Assembly (NCBI RefSeq): GCF_900078705.1
Contig: NZ_FKIF01000003.1
Coordinates: 186,001 to 250,000, forward strand
DNA: 64,000 nucleotides
Reading direction: 5' to 3'
Source of the DNA: Bordetella ansorpii
Lineage (GTDB): Bacteria > Pseudomonadota > Gammaproteobacteria > Burkholderiales > Burkholderiaceae_B
Under the pieces are notes generated by a model that worked only from the letters and a program-made list of their open reading frames with translations, was not told where the DNA came from and ran no database searches. Position numbers and translations under genes: made by a program. Of this stretch, positions 1-8,747 are shown one piece after another. Positions within the stretch are counted from its first letter, which is position 1; each line of letters begins with the position of its first letter.

Positions 1-837
1 CAGGCCCTGAAGAACCTGAAGGTCGCGCGCGAGGACGTCGTGGTCGCCACCAAGGTGTTCGGAGAAACGGGCACGAAAGGCACGAACTCGCGCGGCCTGT
101 CCCGCTATCACATCATGGACGGCGTGAAGGCCAGCCTGAAGCGCCTGCAACTGGACCACATCGACCTGTACCAGGTGCACGGCGTCGACCCGGCCACCCC
201 CATCGAGGAAACGCTGTACGCGCTGGACAACCTGGTCAGCCACGGCCACGTGCGCTACATCGGCGTGTCGAACTGGGCCGCGTGGCAGATCATGAAGGCG
301 CTCGGGATCTCGCAGCGCCTGGGCCTGGCCCGCTTCGAATCCCTGCAGGCCTACTACACGATCGCCGGCCGCGACCTGGAGCGCGAACTGGCCCCCATGC
401 TGCAAAGCGAGGGGGTGGGCCTGATGGTGTGGAGCCCGCTGGCGGGCGGCCTGCTCAGCGGCAAATACTGGCGCGGCAAGGCGGCCGAGGCCGGCAACCG
501 CCGCGCCTCGTTCGACTTCCCGCCGGTAGATACCGAGCGCGCCTACGACTGCATCGACGTGATGCGCGCCATCGCCGACGCGCACGGCGTGTCGGTGGCG
601 CAGATCGCGCTGGCGTGGCTGCTGCACCGCCCGGTGGTCACCAGCGTGATCGTGGGCGCCAAGCGCATCGAGCAGCTGGACGACAACATCGCCGCCACGG
701 GCATCACGCTGGGCGCCGAAGAGCTGGCGCGCCTGGATGAGATCAGCGCCCTGCCCCCGGAGTACCCGGGCTGGATGCTGGAGCGCCAGGGCGGCGTGCG
801 GCTGGGCCAACTGGCGCAGTCGGCCGGGCCGCGTTAA
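1..837 (+). CDS. Aldo/keto reductase, 5'-truncated by the window edge
   Basis: The frame is open from base 1 and ends at TAA 835-837, so the N-terminus lies outside the window. The protein has the (beta/alpha)8 aldo/keto reductase pattern: HIDLYQVHGVDPATPIEET, then GVSNWAAWQI, then the late NADPH-binding segment VIVGAKRIEQLDDNIAA. Family members reduce aldehydes or ketones with NADPH in the cytoplasm; the VHG.D / GVSNW pattern resembles the YajO/Tas-like branch. The catalytic Asp/Tyr region is missing because of the truncation. The substrate cannot be told from sequence. No operon partner is visible: the next gene is convergent. Confidence 0.9.
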   Translation, partial: QALKNLKVAREDVVVATKVFGETGTKGTNSRGLSRYHIMDGVKASLKRLQLDHIDLYQVHGVDPATPIEETLYALDNLVSHGHVRYIGVSNWAAWQIMKALGISQRLGLARFESLQAYYTIAGRDLERELAPMLQSEGVGLMVWSPLAGGLLSGKYWRGKAAEAGNRRASFDFPPVDTERAYDCIDVMRAIADAHGVSVAQIALAWLLHRPVVTSVIVGAKRIEQLDDNIAATGITLGAEELARLDEISALPPEYPGWMLERQGGVRLGQLAQSAGPR

Positions 838-876
838 GGCCGGGCCGCCCCAAGGCGAAAAAGCCCCCTCGGGGAT
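838..876 (-). repeat. GC-rich intergenic repeat fragment, related to the one inside tex
   Basis: Immediately after the aldo/keto reductase stop. Read on the minus strand it carries CCCCGAGGGGGC followed about 10 bases later by TTGGGGCGGCCCGGCC. A similar arrangement (CCCCCCAGGGGGGC, then CGGGGCGGCCCG) occurs at 31711-31750. Membership of one repeat family is my inference from this shared core. Confidence 0.45.
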
Positions 877-885
877 GAGCCCGGA

Positions 886-915
886 CAGAAAACAGTCCTT
901 GAGGACCGTTTTCTG
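886..915. terminator. Strong hairpin, possible bidirectional terminator
   Basis: Arms 886-898 and 903-915 pair at 12 of 13 positions (outer part CAGAAAAC/GTTTTCTG) around the loop TTGA. It sits between convergent genes and is followed at 930-945 by a perfect 16-bp palindrome (GCGGCTTGCAAGCCGC). The A/T-rich outer arms give a short T run on either strand, as in a bidirectional terminator. It could also be part of a dispersed repeat. Confidence 0.45.
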
Positions 916-1004
916 CCTAGCGAATCCGAGCGGCTTGCAAGCCGCGGGTGGACAGCAAGCCGAAGGCGCGCGTGCGGGCCTTTTTCCCTTGCGCCTGCGG
1001 AAGA

Positions 1005-1835
1005 TCAGATGCGGGTGGCCGTCCAGTTGCCTTGCGAGCCGCCCTTGCCGCTCATGCGCTTGCCGTCCACCGTGCCGGTATAGCGCACGCCGTCGACGCT
1101 GAACGAGATCTCGTTGCCCTTCATGCGGGCGTCGGCGATGGGGGTCTGGCCCAGCGTGCCGCTGAGCATCTGGTACTGCTGCGACAGCGTCAACTGGCGG
1201 TCGCCCAGCCTCCACGAACCCTCGACCTTGGCGGGCACGACCCACAGCAGCGCCGTGCACCAGTTCTGGCAGTCCTGCTCGACGGTGGCCGTCTCGTCGG
1301 GCTGCCAGTCGCCCATGCGGAACGTGTTGGACACTACGCGGGTGCCCGGCTTCAGGTCCAGCAGGACCGGCCGCAGGCGCTCGTTGATGGACGGCAGCAG
1401 GAACATGGTGATGACCTGCGCGCGGCTCAGATCGGCCTCGAACAGGTCGCCGGTGGCGAAGGACGCCCGCTCGGCCACGCCTTCCCTGGCGGCGGCGCGG
1501 CGCGCCACTTCCGTCATGTCGGGGTTGTATTCGATCCCGTGCGCGGTCAGGCCACGCTTGGCGGCCGTGATGACCGTGCGGCCATCCCCGGAACCGAGAT
1601 CGATCAGATAGTCCGTCTTCCGCACCTTGGCGATGTCCAGCATGCGCTCGACCAGCGCCTGCGAGGTCGGCACCCACACCACGTCCTTGCCGGCCTGCCC
1701 CACCGAGGGCTCGTACGTCGCCTGGGCGCTGGCGCCGGCGGCGGGCAGCAAGACCAGCGCCGCGGCCACCAGCGGGGCGAGCAGCATGGCGCGGCCCGGG
1801 GACTGATAGGAAAGGGGAGAGGTCATCACAGGCAT
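1005..1835 (-). CDS. Exported class I SAM-dependent methyltransferase-like protein
   Basis: The ATG at 1835 has a purine-rich stretch (GGAAGA) just upstream; a longer in-frame extension exists but lacks this. The 276-aa protein starts with a signal-peptide-like segment (AMLLAPLVAAALVLLPAAGASA), then a Rossmann methyltransferase core with the SAM loop LIDLGSGDGRTVI and the acidic residue in GIEYNPDM. After about residue 170 comes a tail ending in a small beta domain. Similar proteins are annotated as periplasmic SAM-dependent methyltransferases. That location is odd because SAM is cytoplasmic, so activity in the periplasm is unproven. It stands alone. Confidence 0.8.
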   Translation of the reverse strand: MPVMTSPLSYQSPGRAMLLAPLVAAALVLLPAAGASAQATYEPSVGQAGKDVVWVPTSQALVERMLDIAKVRKTDYLIDLGSGDGRTVITAAKRGLTAHGIEYNPDMTEVARRAAAREGVAERASFATGDLFEADLSRAQVITMFLLPSINERLRPVLLDLKPGTRVVSNTFRMGDWQPDETATVEQDCQNWCTALLWVVPAKVEGSWRLGDRQLTLSQQYQMLSGTLGQTPIADARMKGNEISFSVDGVRYTGTVDGKRMSGKGGSQGNWTATRI

Positions 1836-2265
1836 GGAGGTCTTCCTTTTCGGATGGGAGAGAAAAGCCAGGCGGCTGGAGAATGGAGCGCATTCAACCC
1901 TTAAGGTTCCCGTCAGTATCCTCTCGTGCGATGCAAAATCCGCCTTTTGCGCCCAACCGGGCGCAGGCTCGGGCATAACACCGGCCCTTCAATTTAAATC
2001 GGGCGGGCCGGCGGCGGCGTGGCTAGAATAGCGGTCCATCGACCCGTTACGAATGTCGTAACCGCACGACATCCGTAACCTGAATGGCCTTACGCCACCG
2101 AGATTTCCATACGGCGGCGTCAGTATTCGAAGCACACTTCCCGCCGTCCCTTTCCGGCCCACGCCGCCTCGCCGATCCCCGATCCGAGGCCGGGCGAACC
2201 GGTCATGGACGGCGCTGCGGCCCCAGGCCGCCTACGAACGCACTACACGCCAGGAAAGCAAGAAC
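1836..2265. other. Divergent intergenic region, no gene seen
   Basis: 430 bases between the methyltransferase (minus) and the GGDEF gene (plus). It holds a small hairpin at 1948-1965 (TGCGCCC aacc GGGCGCA), a -10-like TAGAAT at 2024-2029 without a clear -35, and the dyad at 2046-2079. No convincing small coding sequence was found. Confidence 0.6.
2046..2079. promoter_or_regulatory. 14-bp inverted repeat upstream of the GGDEF gene
   Basis: Arms 2046-2059 (GTTACGAATGTCGT) and 2066-2079 (ACGACATCCGTAAC) are complementary at 13 of 14 positions with a 6-base spacer. There is no T tract, and it lies about 190 bases before the start codon, which fits an operator better than a terminator. The cognate regulator is unknown. 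Confidence 0.45.
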
Positions 2266-3723
2266 ATGCACGACTCGGCCCCGGCGCAAGCCCAGGTGCC
2301 CGCCACGCTACCCGCCCGGTTCGTCCTGGCGACCGGTTCCGCCCTGCTTGCGGCGGCCATCCTGTTCCTGTGCTGCCTGGTCGGCATCTGGAGCCGGCCG
2401 CCCGGGTTGCTGGCCGCGCTGTGGCCCGCCAATGCCGTCATGCTGGGCATGATGATCCGCTGGCCGCGCATGGCCAACCCGGCGGGTTGGCTGGGCGGCG
2501 CCGCCGGCTACGTCCTGGCCGACCTGGCCACCGGCGGCGCCCTGGCCATGACGCTGTGGCTGACGCTGGCCAATATTGCGGGGGTCTTCACGGGCTGGAC
2601 GTTGTTCTCGCGCCTGGAGCCGGACGAGCAGCGCCTGCAACGGCCCAGCTCGGTCATGCACCTGTTCGGCATCTGCGCCGCCGCCGCGGCCGCGGCCTCC
2701 CTGACCGGCGCCGGCATCACCACCGCCGTCTATGCCCAGGACACGCTGACCGGACTGACGTACTGGTTCATCGGCGAACTGGCGAACTACATCATCATGC
2801 TGCCGGTGCTGCTGACCTGGCCCGGCCTGCGGCGCGTGGCGCTGCTGCGCCGCTCGGCGGACATCAGCGCCCTGCTGGGCCGCGGCCTGCCGGCGCTGGC
2901 GCTGGCGGCCTCCCTCATGGCGGCGATGGCGATCGGCGGCCCCGGCGCCATCTTCTTCCCGATCCCCGCCCTGCTGTGGTGCGCACTGACCTACAAGATG
3001 TTCGCGGTGTCGCTGCTGACGATGGGCTCGGTGATCTGGGCGCAGCTCTACAGCTCGCGCGACATGATGGGAGAAGTCATGGCCTCGTTCATCCATGCCA
3101 CCACCTCCATCCGCCTGGGCATCACGCTGCTGGCCCTGGCGCCCTTGACCGTGGCCAGCATCAATGCCGCGCGCAACCGCCTGCTGGCCGAACTGGAATA
3201 CGCGGCGCACCACGATTCGCTCAGCGGCGCGCTGACCCGCGCCGCCTTCATCAAGCGCGGCACCCAGATCTGGCAGGGCCGCGCGCCCTCGCGCTGCAGC
3301 GCCGCCGCGCTGATGCTGTGCGTGGACGGTTTCCGCCAGGTCGACGACCAATACGGCTATTGGGCCGGCGACCGCATCCTGCAGGCCTTCGCGCGCCAGG
3401 TGCGCGCGGTGGTGCGCGAAGAAGACATCTTCGGCCGGCTGGGCGACGAGGAATTCGGCCTGCTGCTGTTCGGCATCTCGCGCCAGGAATGCCTGGGCGT
3501 GGGCGAACGGCTGCGCGCGGCGGTGGAGAACATGGAGATCGTGCTGGACGACGGCAGCCGCCTGTCCGCCACGATCACGGTCGGCATCACCTGGATTCCC
3601 GACCTGAACGACACCGCGCTGGGCCGCCTGCTGGTGCGCGCCGATGCCGCGCTGCACCGTGCCAAGAAAGCCGGGCGCAACCGCGTGGTCGACGACGAGG
3701 ATATCTCGCTGCTGCGGGTCTGA
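2266..3723 (+). CDS. Membrane-anchored MASE1-like/GGDEF protein with altered active-site motif
   Basis: 485 aa. Residues about 17-300 form several hydrophobic helices resembling the MASE1 sensory module. Residues about 310-480 are a GGDEF domain, which in active members makes c-di-GMP from two GTP. The inhibitory I-site is intact (REED, residues 384-387, five residues before the motif), but the signature reads GDEEF (393-397) instead of GGDEF/GGEEF. The usual N.yGH.aGD stretch is DDQYGYWAGD. So it may be a weak cyclase or a c-di-GMP binding receptor rather than a synthase. It appears monocistronic; the 2046-2079 dyad lies upstream. Confidence 0.85.
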   Translation: MHDSAPAQAQVPATLPARFVLATGSALLAAAILFLCCLVGIWSRPPGLLAALWPANAVMLGMMIRWPRMANPAGWLGGAAGYVLADLATGGALAMTLWLTLANIAGVFTGWTLFSRLEPDEQRLQRPSSVMHLFGICAAAAAAASLTGAGITTAVYAQDTLTGLTYWFIGELANYIIMLPVLLTWPGLRRVALLRRSADISALLGRGLPALALAASLMAAMAIGGPGAIFFPIPALLWCALTYKMFAVSLLTMGSVIWAQLYSSRDMMGEVMASFIHATTSIRLGITLLALAPLTVASINAARNRLLAELEYAAHHDSLSGALTRAAFIKRGTQIWQGRAPSRCSAAALMLCVDGFRQVDDQYGYWAGDRILQAFARQVRAVVREEDIFGRLGDEEFGLLLFGISRQECLGVGERLRAAVENMEIVLDDGSRLSATITVGITWIPDLNDTALGRLLVRADAALHRAKKAGRNRVVDDEDISLLRV

Positions 3724-3772
3724 TCCCTGCTCGCCGGGGTCCGCACGCGGTGCGGTGCAGCACGTCCGATCC

Positions 3773-3801
3773 TTGAACTTTCGCGCGCCGCGCGGGATAG
3801 T
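3773..3801 (+). promoter_or_regulatory. Putative sigma70-type promoter for the Usp gene
   Basis: TTGAAC (3773-3778), a 17-base spacer, then GATAGT (3796-3801). It lies about 100 bases before the UspA start codon and after the GGDEF stop. The intervening DNA is rich in G/C stems. Confidence 0.45.
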
Positions 3802-3901
3802 GGAAGCGCAGAGGCCCCGCCCCCCCGGGGCGCACGCCGCCGGAGGCCCGCGCGGCGGCCCCGGATCGGCGGGGGCCCACGGCCCATCGAAGGAGACCGC
3901 C

Positions 3902-4756
3902 ATGAAACAGGTCATCGCCTGCCTCGACGGCATCGCGCGTGCGCAAGGCATCTGCGACTACGCCATCTGGGCGACGCGCAGAATGGACACCGATCTGGAA
4001 TTCCTTCACGTCCAGGAACCCCACTGCGAGCAGGCCGGCCTGTCCGACCTCAGCGGCAGCCTCTGGCTGGGGGCACAGGAAGCCCTGCTGCGCGAACTGT
4101 CCGAACTGGACGAGAAACGCGCGGCCGTCGAGCAGGAACACGGCAAGCAGTTGCTGGAACTGGCCCTGGAACGGGCTCGCGCGGCGGGCCTGTCCCGGCT
4201 GGACGCCCGGCAATACCGGGGCGACCTGATCGACACGCTGATCGAGGCCGAACCCGACGCGCGGCTTTTCGTGCTGGGCCACCACACGGCGCTGATCAAA
4301 CCGTCCCGGCTGCTGCCCGACCACCGGTTGGAGGCGGCCGTGCGCGCACTGCACCGCCCTATCCTGGTGGCCGATGCGGCGTTCCGGGAGCCGGCCAGTT
4401 TCATGGTGGCTTATGACGGAAGCGCCACGGCGCGCAAGACGGTCGAGATGGTCAGCCGCAGTCCCCTGCTGGCCGGCCTGCGCGCGCACGTGGTGATGGC
4501 GGGCGGCGACGCGGCCCAGGCGCAGGGGGCATTGAACGAGGCCCGGGCGGAACTGGCGAACACGGGCTTCGATGCCCGCACCGCGCACGTGCCGGGCGAT
4601 CCGGTCCAGGCATTGACGGCCTATGCCGGAGACCATGCCGTGGACCTGATCGCGATGGGGGCCTACGGCCATTCGCGCATCCGGCACCTGATGCTGGGCA
4701 GCACCACCACGGCCATCCTGGGGCAGGTGCGCCTGCCTCTGTTGATCCTGCGCTAG
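3902..4756 (+). CDS. Tandem-domain universal stress protein (UspA family)
   Basis: 284 aa from the ATG at 3902, preceded by AAGGAG. Two UspA-like halves: an N-terminal half beginning MKQVIACLDGIARAQG without a clear ATP motif, and a C-terminal half beginning SFMVAYDGSATARKT and ending with the nucleotide-binding pattern G-2x-G-9x-G-S (GAYGHSRIRHLMLGS). Such proteins are cytoplasmic stress or starvation factors, and only the second half looks competent to bind ATP. It ends one base before the convergent lytic transglycosylase stop. Confidence 0.92.
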   Translation: MKQVIACLDGIARAQGICDYAIWATRRMDTDLEFLHVQEPHCEQAGLSDLSGSLWLGAQEALLRELSELDEKRAAVEQEHGKQLLELALERARAAGLSRLDARQYRGDLIDTLIEAEPDARLFVLGHHTALIKPSRLLPDHRLEAAVRALHRPILVADAAFREPASFMVAYDGSATARKTVEMVSRSPLLAGLRAHVVMAGGDAAQAQGALNEARAELANTGFDARTAHVPGDPVQALTAYAGDHAVDLIAMGAYGHSRIRHLMLGSTTTAILGQVRLPLLILR

Positions 4757-4757
4757 T

Positions 4758-5981
4758 TCAGGATGCCGGCTTGGCCCGCAGCGCGTTCAGCGTCTTGCGG
4801 CCCGCCCGGCCATCGGGCGTCAGGCCCAGCTCGCGCTGCACCGCCTGCAGGGCTTGGCGGGTCTTGGCCCCGATGATGCCATCGGGCTTGCCGATGTCGT
4901 AGCCGCGCGCCACCAGCAGTTCCTGCAGTTGGCGGCGTTCGGCGCGCGAAATGCCGGGATCGTCGGTCGGCCAGGCCGTCACGAACGGCATGCCGCCGCG
5001 CAGCCGGTCGGACAGATGCGCGATGGCCAGCGCATAGCTTTCGGCGGCGTTGTACGAATAGATCGCGTCGAAGTTGCGGGTGACCAGGAACGCCGGCCCC
5101 CTGGGCCCGGCCGGCAGCAGCAGGCCCACCGAAGTGTCGCCGTCCGGCAAGGCGCTGCCGTCGGCGCGGCGCACGCCCTGCGCGGCCCAGGCCGACATGG
5201 GCTTCTTGTTCTTGCGGCCGGCGTTGGACGTATCCATGTTCTCGGGCAGCTTCACCTCGAAGCCCCAGCCCAGGCCGGGCTGCCAGCCGGCCTGCTTCAG
5301 GAAGTTGGCGGTGGAGCCCAGCGCGTCGGGCACGCTGTCAACCAGGTCGCGGCGGCCGTCGCCGTCGAAGTCCACGGCCAGGCGCAGATAGGTGGACGGC
5401 ATGAACTGCGTCTGGCCGAAGGCGCCGGCCCACGAGCCGTTCAGGCGCTCGGCGGGCACGTGCTCGTCCTGCAGGATGCGCAACGTGGAAAAGAACTCGC
5501 CGCGGAAATAGGCCTGCCGCCTGCCGAAGCACGACAGCGTCGACAAGGAGGTAAGCAGCGGGCGGCCGCCCAGGTTCTGGCCGAAATTGCTTTCCACGCC
5601 CCAGACGGCGGCGATGGTGGCGACGTCCACGCCGTATTGTTTCTGCGCGCGCGCCAGATCGTCCTTCCAGGTCTGCATGGCGGCCATGCCGTCGTCGATG
5701 CGTTCCTGGTCGACCAGGCTGGCCATGTAGTCCCAGATGGGCGTCTTGAACTCGGGTTGCGCGTCCAGCAGCGGCAGCACCGTGGCGTCGGGCGACAGGT
5801 TGGCGGTCTGGGTGTCGTACACCGAACCCTGCACGCCGCGCTTGAGGGCGTCGGGACGGATCTCGGCAAGACACGCGCGATAGGCGGCGGGATCGGCCGT
5901 GGGCGCGGCGGGCGCGGGCTGGGCGTCGAGGGCGGGGACGGCCAGCAAGGCCAGCAGGGGCAATAGGCGGCGAGAGATCAT
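4758..5981 (-). CDS. Lytic murein transglycosylase, MltB family, with peptidoglycan-binding domain
   Basis: 407 aa with an N-terminal signal peptide (MISRRLLPLLALLAVPALDA) and no lipobox cysteine, so probably soluble periplasmic. Residues about 30-330 are the SLT_2/MltB catalytic domain with catalytic Glu130 in AVWGVESNFGQN and the downstream GQTQFMPSTYLR. Residues about 345-402 form a PG_binding_1 domain (LQELLVARGYDIGKPDG). It cleaves the MurNAc-GlcNAc bond to give 1,6-anhydro ends during wall remodelling. The PG-binding tail is typical of the betaproteobacterial MltB-like branch. Confidence 0.93.
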   Translation of the reverse strand: MISRRLLPLLALLAVPALDAQPAPAAPTADPAAYRACLAEIRPDALKRGVQGSVYDTQTANLSPDATVLPLLDAQPEFKTPIWDYMASLVDQERIDDGMAAMQTWKDDLARAQKQYGVDVATIAAVWGVESNFGQNLGGRPLLTSLSTLSCFGRRQAYFRGEFFSTLRILQDEHVPAERLNGSWAGAFGQTQFMPSTYLRLAVDFDGDGRRDLVDSVPDALGSTANFLKQAGWQPGLGWGFEVKLPENMDTSNAGRKNKKPMSAWAAQGVRRADGSALPDGDTSVGLLLPAGPRGPAFLVTRNFDAIYSYNAAESYALAIAHLSDRLRGGMPFVTAWPTDDPGISRAERRQLQELLVARGYDIGKPDGIIGAKTRQALQAVQRELGLTPDGRAGRKTLNALRAKPAS

Positions 5982-6056
5982 CGGGGCATTCTATACGTGA
6001 ACAACCGATCACACCCAGCTTCAACCGTCATGCCAAACTGACGCCGAAACGAGACT

Positions 6057-6872
6057 TTACGAATGACTACGACGCGTCGTATCGACCTCCGCTCGCAACA
6101 GCGCCGCGATCTCGTCTTCCTCGAACCCCGCCGCGCGCCGCGCCGGCAGGTTGAACGGCCCGCGCAACGCCGGGGCACCGTATTGCCGAGCCAGCTCGGC
6201 GTAACAGGCGACCGGCGCCAATCCGCGCAACGCGCAGCCATGGCGGAACCAGCGGTTGCCCACCGCCACGTGGCCGATCTCGTCACGCAGGATGATGTCC
6301 AGGATGGCCGCGCCCGCCTCGTCGCCCGCGTCCGCCAGCTTGGCGCGCACCAGCGGCGAGGCATCGAGCCCGCGCGCCTCCAGCGTGCGCGGCACCAGCG
6401 CCAGCCGGGCCAGCAGGTCGCCGCGCGTCTTCTCGGCCATTTCCCACAGGCCGTTGTGGGCCGGGAAGTCGCCGTAGGCATGGCCCAGCGTGGCCAGGTG
6501 CCGGTTCAGCAGCGAGAAGTGATAGGCTTCTTCGCGCGCCACGCGCAGCCAGTCGCGGTAGTAATCGTCGGGCTGGCCGGCATAGCGCCACACCGCGTCC
6601 AGGGCCAGGTTGATGGCGTTGAACTCGATGTGCGCCAGCGAATGCAGCAGGATCGCACGCCCCAGCGGCGAACGCACCGACCGCTGGCGGGTGTGCGCAC
6701 GCGCCACCAGTTCGGGCCGCTGCGGCCGGCCCGGCAGGCCGGGCGGTTCGTCCAGGACCGCCTCGGCATCCACCGGCAGCTCGTCGGTGATGGCGTCCAC
6801 GGCATCCAGCTTGTGCTGCCAATCCGCCGCCGCCAGGGCATGCAGCGCGGCATGGCGCAGGGAGGCGCTCAC
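6057..6872 (-). CDS. DUF455 ferritin-like protein
   Basis: 271 aa from GTG at 6872, chosen because GGAGG sits about 8 bases upstream; a longer TTG start at 6974 lacks this. The helical protein has the Glu/His pairs of a di-iron carboxylate four-helix bundle: AHIEFNAINLALD, REEAYHFSLL and RDEIGHVAVG. These are characteristic of DUF455, a ferritin-like family related to MiaE-type hydroxylases. The reaction is unknown. It is divergent from the FemAB-like gene, with 137 bases between the starts. Confidence 0.85.
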   Translation of the reverse strand: MSASLRHAALHALAAADWQHKLDAVDAITDELPVDAEAVLDEPPGLPGRPQRPELVARAHTRQRSVRSPLGRAILLHSLAHIEFNAINLALDAVWRYAGQPDDYYRDWLRVAREEAYHFSLLNRHLATLGHAYGDFPAHNGLWEMAEKTRGDLLARLALVPRTLEARGLDASPLVRAKLADAGDEAGAAILDIILRDEIGHVAVGNRWFRHGCALRGLAPVACYAELARQYGAPALRGPFNLPARRAAGFEEDEIAALLRAEVDTTRRSHS

Positions 6873-7009
6873 GGCCGCCTCCGGACGCGGTGCGGGGCCC
6901 GCGCCCAGGCCGGGGCGTGATCGGACGTCGGCGCGCCAGGCGCCGGGGGCAGGACAGGATTCATGGAAAGGCAATGGTTGCGAACGCCCGGCGACTTTAT
7001 CATTGCGCC

Positions 7010-8143
7010 ATGCCCTCTTCCGCCCGCCTGAGCATCGAGACCTCGCTTGCCGCGCTGGACCCCGGCCAATGGAACGCCCTGGCCGGCGACCAGCCTTTCG
7101 TGCGCCACGAGTTCCTGTCCGCCCTGCACGACACCGGCTGCGCCGCGCCCGACACGGGCTGGACGCCGTATTTCCTGGTGCTCAAGCGCGACGGCCGCCT
7201 GGCGGGCGCCGTCCCGCTCTACCTCAAGATGCACTCGCGCGGCGAGTATGTGTTCGACTTTTCCTGGGCCGACGCCTTCGAGCGGCACGGCCTGCGCTAC
7301 TACCCCAAGCTGCTGTCGGCGATTCCGTTCACGCCGGTGGCGGGCGCGCGCCTGCTGGCGGCCGACGACGCCGACCGCATGCTGCTGGCGCAAGGGCTGA
7401 TCGAACTGGCGCAGGGCATGAAGGTCTCGTCGCTGCACCTGCTGTTTCCGCGCCCGCAGGACTTGGACGCGCTGCGCGAGGCGGGCTACATGATCCGCGA
7501 GGGCGTGCAGTTCCATTGGACCAATCCGGGCTACGCCGACATTGACCAGTTCCTGGCCGCGATGAGCCACGACAAGCGCAAGAAGGTCCGGCAGGACCGC
7601 AAGAAGGTCGCGCAGGCGGGCATCACGTACCGCTGGATGACGGGCGCGCAGATCGACGCCGCGTCGCTCGACTTCTTCTACCGCTGCTATTGCCAGACGT
7701 ATTACGAGCACGGCAACCCGCCCTACCTGAACGAAGCCTTCTTCACGCGCGTGCGCGCCGAGCTGCCCGGGTCGATGGTGCTGGTGCTGGCCATGCGCGG
7801 CGAGCAGCCGGTGGCCGCGGCGCTGAACCTGCGCGGCGGCGATGCGCTGTACGGACGCTACTGGGGCAGTTCTGAATTCGTGCCCGGCCTGCATTTCGAG
7901 ACCTGCTACCTGCAGGCCATCGAATATTGCATCGTGAACGGCCTGCGGCGTTTCGAGGGCGGCGCGCAGGGCGAGCACAAGATGGCCCGCGGCCTGCTGC
8001 CCACGCCGACCTGGTCGGCGCACTGGGTGGCCGACCGGCGCTTCGCCGAGGCGATCCAGGACTTCCTGGACCAGGAGACCTCGGCCGTGCAGGCATATGC
8101 CGGCGAACTGGCGGCGCATGCGCCGTTCAAGCGGCAGGAATAG
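7010..8143 (+). CDS. GNAT/FemAB-like acyltransferase family protein
   Basis: 377 aa from the ATG at 7010. The sequence (ETSLAALDPGQWNAL near the start; later GDALYGRYWGSSE and HFETCYLQAIEYC) matches the FemAB/peptidogalycan-biosynthesis-like family (former DUF482, PF04339), which has two GNAT-like folds. These proteins are presumed aminoacyl or acyl transferases; the acceptor is not known. The segment SHDKRKKVRQDRKKVAQAG is a basic helix like those in FemX-type enzymes. No upstream partner in the same direction. Confidence 0.85.
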   Translation: MPSSARLSIETSLAALDPGQWNALAGDQPFVRHEFLSALHDTGCAAPDTGWTPYFLVLKRDGRLAGAVPLYLKMHSRGEYVFDFSWADAFERHGLRYYPKLLSAIPFTPVAGARLLAADDADRMLLAQGLIELAQGMKVSSLHLLFPRPQDLDALREAGYMIREGVQFHWTNPGYADIDQFLAAMSHDKRKKVRQDRKKVAQAGITYRWMTGAQIDAASLDFFYRCYCQTYYEHGNPPYLNEAFFTRVRAELPGSMVLVLAMRGEQPVAAALNLRGGDALYGRYWGSSEFVPGLHFETCYLQAIEYCIVNGLRRFEGGAQGEHKMARGLLPTPTWSAHWVADRRFAEAIQDFLDQETSAVQAYAGELAAHAPFKRQE

Positions 8144-8267
8144 GCACCCCACCGCCTCCGATCGGCGCACCGCTTGCCCGGGACGTTTCCGTTCCTCGGC
8201 GCCGCGCCTTGTGACCGTATCATCCGGCAGGCCCGAGCCATGTGGCGCGCTGAGGCGCCCGGCCGTC

Positions 8268-8735
8268 TTACAGGAACCGGTCCAGCAACTGCCGGCTCGC
8301 CCGATCCAGCCCCGCGGCATCGCGGATCAGGTAGTGGATGCCGTGGCTGTCCGAGATCAGCAGGGTCTGCCCGGCCAGGCGCCGGATGTCTTCCTCGCCG
8401 CGCAGCACGAAAGACGTGGCGCCCCGGTCGGTCTCGACCTGCCAGGTCGACGGCGTGGCGTAGGTGGACACGGCCACGATGCGGCGGATCTCCGGCATGA
8501 ATTCCCGGCCGGCCAGTTCGGCCTCGACCAGTTCGCGCTGCGCGGGCGGCAGGTCTTCCACGCGTTCGATCCAGGCCAGTTCGCGGCCATCGGAGGCCAC
8601 CAATGACAGGCCCTGGCCCGGGCGGGAAATCGGAAACGCGCGCACGGGCACGACGCCCTCGTGGCCGACGCCATCCGCGCCCGTGTAGACCAGCCGGCCA
8701 TGGGCGTTGCGCTGCAGGGAAAAAGCGGTGCTCAT
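8268..8735 (-). CDS. DUF1854 protein associated with cyanophycin loci
   Basis: 155 aa, mostly beta, with the DUF1854 features LAWIERVEDLPPAQRELVEAEL and REFMPEIRRIV. This family is often found beside cyanophycin synthetases; its role is unknown. It starts 12 bases after the stop of the ABC transporter gene, so the two are surely cotranscribed, in the order transporter then DUF1854. No membrane segment or signal peptide, so cytoplasmic. It may be a regulatory or docking subunit for the transporter; that is inference. Confidence 0.85.
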   Translation of the reverse strand: MSTAFSLQRNAHGRLVYTGADGVGHEGVVPVRAFPISRPGQGLSLVASDGRELAWIERVEDLPPAQRELVEAELAGREFMPEIRRIVAVSTYATPSTWQVETDRGATSFVLRGEEDIRRLAGQTLLISDSHGIHYLIRDAAGLDRASRQLLDRFL

Positions 8736-8747
8736 CGTGATGTCCCG

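Noticed and set aside
2205-3776. Alternative frame over the GGDEF gene
   Set aside because: Pro/Arg/Gly-rich shadow; the neighbouring frame has recognisable transmembrane and GGDEF-domain features.
6872-6974. Longer N-terminus for the DUF455 protein from TTG 6974
   Set aside because: It runs into the divergent promoter region and lacks a ribosome-binding site; GTG 6872 has GGAGG.
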